This document shows positions 5,194-8,769 of a DNA stretch of 8,769 bases, one piece after another; the first letter of the stretch is position 1, and every line of letters starts with the position of its first letter. The DNA is from Bacteroidota bacterium (lineage in GTDB: Bacteria; Bacteroidota; Bacteroidia; Bacteroidales; UBA1402), in the NCBI GenBank assembly GCA_030706285.1, contig JAUZOU010000110.1, positions 1 through 8,769 of the forward strand, written 5' to 3'. A program made the translations under genes and the position numbers. The notes beneath the pieces were generated by a model. The model made no database searches and was not told where the DNA came from. It worked only from the letters and a program-made list of their open reading frames with translations.

Positions 5194-7911
5194 ATGGATA
5201 CAAAGAGAGTATATACCTTCGGAAATGGAAAAGCGGAGGGTAAGGCTACCATGAGGAACCTACTCGGCGGTAAAGGAGCTAACCTTGCAGAAATGAACCT
5301 TATAGGAGTGCCAGTTCCTCCGGGTTTTACGATCACAACCGATGTTTGTTCAGAATACTTCAAACTAGGAAAGGATAAAGTTGTCTCCTTATTGAAACAA
5401 GACATAGAAAACGCCATTTGTGGCGTTGAAACACTGATGAAATCAAAATTCGGAGACGTTGAAAATCCTTTATTGGTTTCTGTCCGCTCTGGTGCAAGAG
5501 CATCCATGCCTGGCATGATGGACACCATTCTGAATCTAGGGCTGAACGATTCTGTCGTTGAAGGACTTTCCCGAAAAACAGGGAATGCTCGTTTTGCATG
5601 GGATTCCTACCGTCGTTTTGTTCAGATGTATGGTGATGTAGTGCTTGGTATGAAGCCAGTCAACAAAAATGACATCGATCCGTTTGAAGAAATCATCGAG
5701 TCTGTGAAGAAAGCCAAAGGCGTTAAACTGGATACGGAACTGACGGTTGACGACTTGAAAGAACTGGTAAAACGGTTCAAAGTCGCTGTTAAAAAGCAGA
5801 CTGGCAGTGATTTTCCTGAACGTGCCTACGATCAGTTGTGGGGAGCCATTTGTGCCGTATTTGACAGCTGGATGAATGAACGTGCTATCCTATATCGTAA
5901 AATGGAAGGCATTCCTGCAGAATGGGGAACAGCTGTTACTGTCCAGGCCATGGTCTTTGGAAACATGGGAAATACCTCAGCAACAGGCGTTTGCTTTTCC
6001 CGCGATGCAGCAACCGGTGAAGACCTGTTTATGGGAGAATACCTGATCAATGCACAGGGAGAAGATGTCGTAGCAGGTATCCGTACGCCACAGCAAATTA
6101 CAAAAGAAGGATCTCAACGCTGGGCTAAGCTGGCCAATGTCAGTGAAGCTGACCGTTTTGCTAACTATCCTTCCATGGAAGAGGCTATGCCTGACATCTA
6201 CAAGGAACTGAATGCCCTACAGGAAAAGCTTGAAAACCATTACAAAGATATGCAGGATATGGAGTTCACCGTTCAAGAAGGTAAACTCTGGTTCCTGCAG
6301 ACACGTAATGGCAAGCGTACTGGCGCTGCAATGGTAAAAATTGCCATGGATATGCTTCATCAGGGCATTATCGACGAAAAGACAGCCGTACTGCGAATTG
6401 AACCTAACAAGCTGGATGAATTACTGCACCCAATATTTGACAAAAATGCCATCAAAAATGCCAAAGTGATTGCTAAAGGGCTTGCCGCATCTCCAGGTGC
6501 AGCAACAGGCAAAATTGTCTTCAATGCTGACGATGCGGCAGAATGGAAAAGCAGAGGCGAAAAAGTCATCATGGTCCGTATTGAGACTTCCCCAGAAGAC
6601 CTCGCCGGTATGGCTGCCGCTCAAGGTATTCTGACAGCTCGCGGTGGTATGACCTCACACGCGGCCGTAGTTGCGCGTGGTATGGGTAAATGCTGTGTAT
6701 CAGGTGCCGGAATGCTCCGTATCGATTATGTAACCAAGACTGTCGAAGTCGGTGATGTTTGCCTGAAGGAAGGTGATTACATTTCCCTCAACGGTTCTAC
6801 CGGCGATATCTATCTTGGAGCTGTTGCTACCAAGGAGGCAGAAGTCGATAACGACTTTGCCGAATTAATGAAACTAGCTGATAAATATACCCGCATGACC
6901 GTCCGTACCAACGCCGATACCCCTCATGATGCTGAAGTTGCCCGCAAATTTGGCGCAACAGGTATTGGACTGTGCCGTACCGAACACATGTTCTTCGAAG
7001 GTGAAAAGATCAAGGCTATGCGTGAGATGATCTTGGCCGATGATATGGAAGGACGCAAAAAAGCCCTTGCAAAGATTCTACCTTATCAGAAAGCCGATTT
7101 CAAAGGCATTTTCAAAGCCATGCATGATCTGCCTGTCACGGTCCGCCTGCTCGATCCGCCCTTGCATGAATTTGTTCCTCACGAAGAAAAAGAACAAATT
7201 ATCCTGGCTGAAACCATGGGCATTTCCTTGAAGACCATTCAACAACGTGTCAACGCTCTGCATGAAGCCAATCCAATGCTTGGTCATCGTGGCTGCCGCC
7301 TTGGCAATACCTATCCGGAAATCACTGAAATGCAAACTCGTGCTATTCTTGGTGCTGCTCTTGAGCTTCAGGAAGAAGGCATTACGGCCATCCCTGAAAT
7401 TATGGTTCCATTGACAGGTATCCTGCACGAATTCACCGAACAGGAAAAAATCATCCGTGCTACGGCTGAAGAATTGTTTGCTGAAACCGGACGTCATATT
7501 AACTATAAGGTAGGCACGATGATTGAAATTCCCCGCGCAGCCTTGACAGCTGACCGCATCGCCACTTCAGCCGAATTCTTCTCTTTCGGGACAAATGACC
7601 TGACTCAGATGACATTCGGATACAGCCGTGATGACGTAGCTTCCTTCTTGCCGATTTATCTGGAAAAGAAAATACTCAAAACAGATCCGTTCCAGGTACT
7701 TGATCAGAAAGGTGTCGGTCAACTTATTCAAATGGCCGTTGAAAAAGGCCGTTCTGTCCGTTCAAATCTGAAATGCGGTATCTGTGGTGAACATGGTGGA
7801 GAACCTTCCTCTGTCGAATTCTGTCACAGGACTGGACTCGACTATGTCAGCTGCTCACCTTACCGTGTTCCGATTGCACGCGTTTCTGCAGCTCAAGCTG
7901 CGTTACGTTGA
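5194..7911 (+). CDS. ppdK: Pyruvate, phosphate dikinase
   Basis: Catalyses the reversible reaction ATP + phosphate + pyruvate to AMP + diphosphate + PEP in the cytoplasm. It can serve glycolysis with pyrophosphate or gluconeogenesis. The 905 aa are typical full length. Domain order is intact. The N-terminal nucleotide-binding part (1 to ~350) has G-G-K-G-A-N-L-A-E-M at 25-34 and S-V-R-S-G-A-R-A-S-M-P-G at 96-107. The swivelling phosphohistidine domain (~420-540) has G-G-M-T-S-H-A-A-V-V-A-R-G, with catalytic H489 and T487, the position that regulatory proteins phosphorylate in plants. The C-terminal TIM-barrel (~555-905) has R595, R651 (R-L-L-D-P-P-L-H-E-F), E778, N801 (G-T-N-D-L-T-Q) and catalytic C864 in C-G-I-C-G-E-H-G-G; these correspond to R561, R617, E745, N768 and C831 of the Clostridium symbiosum enzyme. 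The ATG at 5194 gives the conserved N-terminus. The gene appears monocistronic, with a promoter-like element upstream and a terminator downstream. Confidence 0.98.
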   Translation: MDTKRVYTFGNGKAEGKATMRNLLGGKGANLAEMNLIGVPVPPGFTITTDVCSEYFKLGKDKVVSLLKQDIENAICGVETLMKSKFGDVENPLLVSVRSGARASMPGMMDTILNLGLNDSVVEGLSRKTGNARFAWDSYRRFVQMYGDVVLGMKPVNKNDIDPFEEIIESVKKAKGVKLDTELTVDDLKELVKRFKVAVKKQTGSDFPERAYDQLWGAICAVFDSWMNERAILYRKMEGIPAEWGTAVTVQAMVFGNMGNTSATGVCFSRDAATGEDLFMGEYLINAQGEDVVAGIRTPQQITKEGSQRWAKLANVSEADRFANYPSMEEAMPDIYKELNALQEKLENHYKDMQDMEFTVQEGKLWFLQTRNGKRTGAAMVKIAMDMLHQGIIDEKTAVLRIEPNKLDELLHPIFDKNAIKNAKVIAKGLAASPGAATGKIVFNADDAAEWKSRGEKVIMVRIETSPEDLAGMAAAQGILTARGGMTSHAAVVARGMGKCCVSGAGMLRIDYVTKTVEVGDVCLKEGDYISLNGSTGDIYLGAVATKEAEVDNDFAELMKLADKYTRMTVRTNADTPHDAEVARKFGATGIGLCRTEHMFFEGEKIKAMREMILADDMEGRKKALAKILPYQKADFKGIFKAMHDLPVTVRLLDPPLHEFVPHEEKEQIILAETMGISLKTIQQRVNALHEANPMLGHRGCRLGNTYPEITEMQTRAILGAALELQEEGITAIPEIMVPLTGILHEFTEQEKIIRATAEELFAETGRHINYKVGTMIEIPRAALTADRIATSAEFFSFGTNDLTQMTFGYSRDDVASFLPIYLEKKILKTDPFQVLDQKGVGQLIQMAVEKGRSVRSNLKCGICGEHGGEPSSVEFCHRTGLDYVSCSPYRVPIARVSAAQAALR

Positions 7912-7938
7912 TCTATACGATGGGAAAAAAGAAGAAGT

Positions 7939-7984
7939 TACAGCCCACTTTAACTAAACAGCAATAACTGTTTGATAAGCTGTA
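7939..7984 (+). repeat. Nested inverted repeats in the ppdK 3' spacer
   Basis: Outer arms TACAGC (7939-7944) and GCTGTA (7979-7984) enclose inner arms AAACAG (7956-7961) and CTGTTT (7968-7973), with a 6-nt loop. In RNA these could form a two-tier stem upstream of the terminator. The arms are short (6 bp each), so chance is possible, and no known RNA family is recognised. Confidence 0.3.
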
Positions 7985-8021
7985 GATTGAATTTACAAAC
8001 ACAATCCTTCTTTTGCTATAG

Positions 8022-8060
8022 AATAAGGCCGTTGAAGACAATTTGACGGCCTTATTTTTC
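8022..8060 (+). terminator. Rho-independent terminator after ppdK
   Basis: Perfect 11-bp arms AATAAGGCCGT (8022-8032) and ACGGCCTTATT (8046-8056) enclose a 13-nt loop. The stem can be extended inward by two G-U and two A-U pairs to leave a 5-nt loop. A T-rich tract (TTATTTTTC) runs through and past the 3' arm. The T tract is on the plus strand only, so it terminates the ppdK transcript and insulates the HU genes. Confidence 0.9.
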
Positions 8061-8091
8061 TTTAATTCAAGCAAAGTCTTTTCACTGAATA

Positions 8092-8123
8092 CTTGTCAGA
8101 TCCACGCATTTTCGTTAATATCG
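8092..8123 (+). promoter_or_regulatory. Weak candidate promoter for the HU gene pair
   Basis: CTTG at 8092-8095 (-33-like) and TAATATCG at 8116-8123 (-7-like; four of the six fixed consensus positions match) are separated by 20 nt. A transcription start near 8130 would leave a ~22-nt leader before the TTG start. The position between terminator and gene makes a promoter here necessary, but the motif match is weak. Confidence 0.35.
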
Positions 8124-8151
8124 CAGACCCAACAGTATAAATCTTATTAAC

Positions 8152-8436
8152 TTGAAACAGAAAGATTTTATAGAGGAAATGACACGACAAACCGGGCTTT
8201 CGGAAAGTAACGTGTTAAACTTATCAGAGCAAACCTGCAGTATCATTACAGAAATACTCACAGATGGTGATGCGATGGCCATCCAGGGCTTTGGTTCGTT
8301 TGAAGTCAAAAAAAGAGATGAACGTATCTCTGTCAATCCATCGACAGGAAAGAAATGGCTGATTCCTCCAAAATTGATTCCAGTATTCAAACCAGGACCA
8401 ACATTAAAAGAAAAAATCAAACATCTTTCCATCTAA
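8152..8436 (+). CDS. HU family DNA-binding protein (first of two tandem genes)
   Basis: A small histone-like nucleoid protein of 94 aa, expected to act as a dimer that bends DNA. It shows the full HU/IHF layout: two N-terminal helices (K-D-F-I-E-E-M-T-R-Q-T-G-L at 4-16), the turn G-F-G-S-F at 46-50, then the DNA-binding arm with V-N-P-S-T-G-K at 61-67, where P63 matches the intercalating proline. The C-terminus is I-P-P-x-x-x-P-V-F-K-P-G at 71-82. It is similar in length to E. coli HU (90 aa). The start is TTG at 8152; no in-frame ATG lies before residue 10, and starting there would delete helix 1. The second HU gene begins 28 nt downstream with no terminator between, so the two are probably co-transcribed. 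Whether it acts as HU, IHF or a specialised paralogue cannot be told. Confidence 0.9.
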   Translation: MKQKDFIEEMTRQTGLSESNVLNLSEQTCSIITEILTDGDAMAIQGFGSFEVKKRDERISVNPSTGKKWLIPPKLIPVFKPGPTLKEKIKHLSI

Positions 8437-8464
8437 ACAATGCATACACCTCATACAAATCAGA

Positions 8465-8769
8465 ATGGACAATAAATTCCTTTTGCAGGATTTGGTAGAT
8501 AAACTCTCCGAAGCTGGAAATTGTAAAAAAAAGGAAGCTGAGGATTTCCTGAGGACCTATTTCAAAGTCATCGAGGACGGTCTGTTACAAGACAAAATCG
8601 TTAAGATCAATGGACTTGGTACATTTAAACTTATTGAAGTAGAAGCTCGTAACAGTGTTGATGTCAATACAGGGCAGGCATTTCAGATCAAAGGTCATCT
8701 CAAACTAAATTTTATTCCGGACCCTCAATTCAAAGAGAAGGTCAACAAGCCTTTTGCTGCTTTCGAACC
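8465..8769 (+). CDS. HU family DNA-binding protein, second tandem gene (3' end outside window)
   Basis: An open frame from ATG at 8465 to the window edge, 101 full codons with no stop. Residues 1-95 form an HU/IHF-like domain: helical start F-L-L-Q-D-L-V-D-K-L-S-E-A, then K-I-N-G-L-G-T-F-K-L at 47-56, an arm with V-N-T-G at 67-70, and I-P-D-P-Q-F-K-E-K-V-N at 84-94. It then continues with K-P-F-A-A-F-E-P, past the end of a normal HU. That fits the longer HU-like proteins of Bacteroidota, which carry a C-terminal extension, but the extension itself is not visible. The arm has Val where HU/IHF usually has the intercalating proline of N-P-x-T-G. It is clearly a different paralogue from the gene before it, not a recent duplicate. 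Confidence 0.85.
   Translation, partial: MDNKFLLQDLVDKLSEAGNCKKKEAEDFLRTYFKVIEDGLLQDKIVKINGLGTFKLIEVEARNSVDVNTGQAFQIKGHLKLNFIPDPQFKEKVNKPFAAFE

Noticed and set aside
7078..7497. 139-codon open frame on the minus strand inside ppdK
   Set aside because: Lies entirely antisense to conserved PPDK sequence; low-complexity Phe-rich translation with no domain.
7912..8151. Possible riboswitch, tRNA or attachment site in the ppdK-HU spacer
   Set aside because: No cloverleaf, no known aptamer core and no direct repeats seen; the only strong structure is the terminator.
8115..8432. 105-codon minus-strand open frame over the first HU gene
   Set aside because: Mirror of the HU coding sequence, which has all family motifs on the plus strand.
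8440..8475. 11-codon ORF between the two HU genes
   Set aside because: Very short, overlaps the next gene's start out of frame, no features; likely chance.
1..8769. Defence, phage, CRISPR or mobile-element system
   Set aside because: All long genes belong to recognised housekeeping or transport families; no repeat-spacer pattern, transposase, integrase or toxin-antitoxin pair was found.

Overview
The window reads as a chromosomal segment of a Bacteroidales-type bacterium (phylum Bacteroidota). Four things point that way: the protein sequences resemble Bacteroides/Parabacteroides-type homologues; gene starts lack Shine-Dalgarno sequences; the large intergenic region carries TAnnTTTG-type -7 promoter elements; and two HU-like genes lie in tandem, a pattern familiar in this phylum. 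The genus cannot be fixed from the sequence alone.

Layout, left to right. (1) A plus-strand run made of the 3' two thirds of recN (DNA repair ATPase), rlmB (SpoU-type rRNA 2'-O-methyltransferase) and a 10-TM putative heavy-metal/manganese exporter. The junctions are 10 nt and 1 nt, so this is probably one transcription unit. The ridA gene follows after a 37-nt AT-rich spacer. (2) A minus-strand rlmD-type gene (23S rRNA uracil-5-methyltransferase with an Fe-S cluster), whose 3' end overlaps the 3' end of ridA by 17 nt. (3) A divergent intergenic region of about 205 nt with promoter elements facing both ways and two adjacent dyad-symmetric sequences. (4) ppdK (pyruvate, phosphate dikinase, 905 aa), followed by a 240-nt spacer with nested inverted repeats and a strong rho-independent terminator. 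(5) Two tandem HU-family DNA-binding protein genes; the second runs off the right edge.

Functionally this is mostly housekeeping: recombination repair, rRNA modification, detoxification of reactive enamine/imine intermediates, PEP/pyruvate interconversion and nucleoid proteins. I see no CRISPR array, mobile element, tRNA/rRNA, phage gene or defence system, and no clear undescribed multi-gene system. The points most worth a second look are an in-frame TAA inside recN, a perfect 12-bp palindrome next to an imperfect dyad between the divergent rlmD and ppdK promoters, the histidine-rich metal-exporter-like protein fused tightly to an rRNA methylase operon, and the loss of the intercalating proline in the second HU paralogue.
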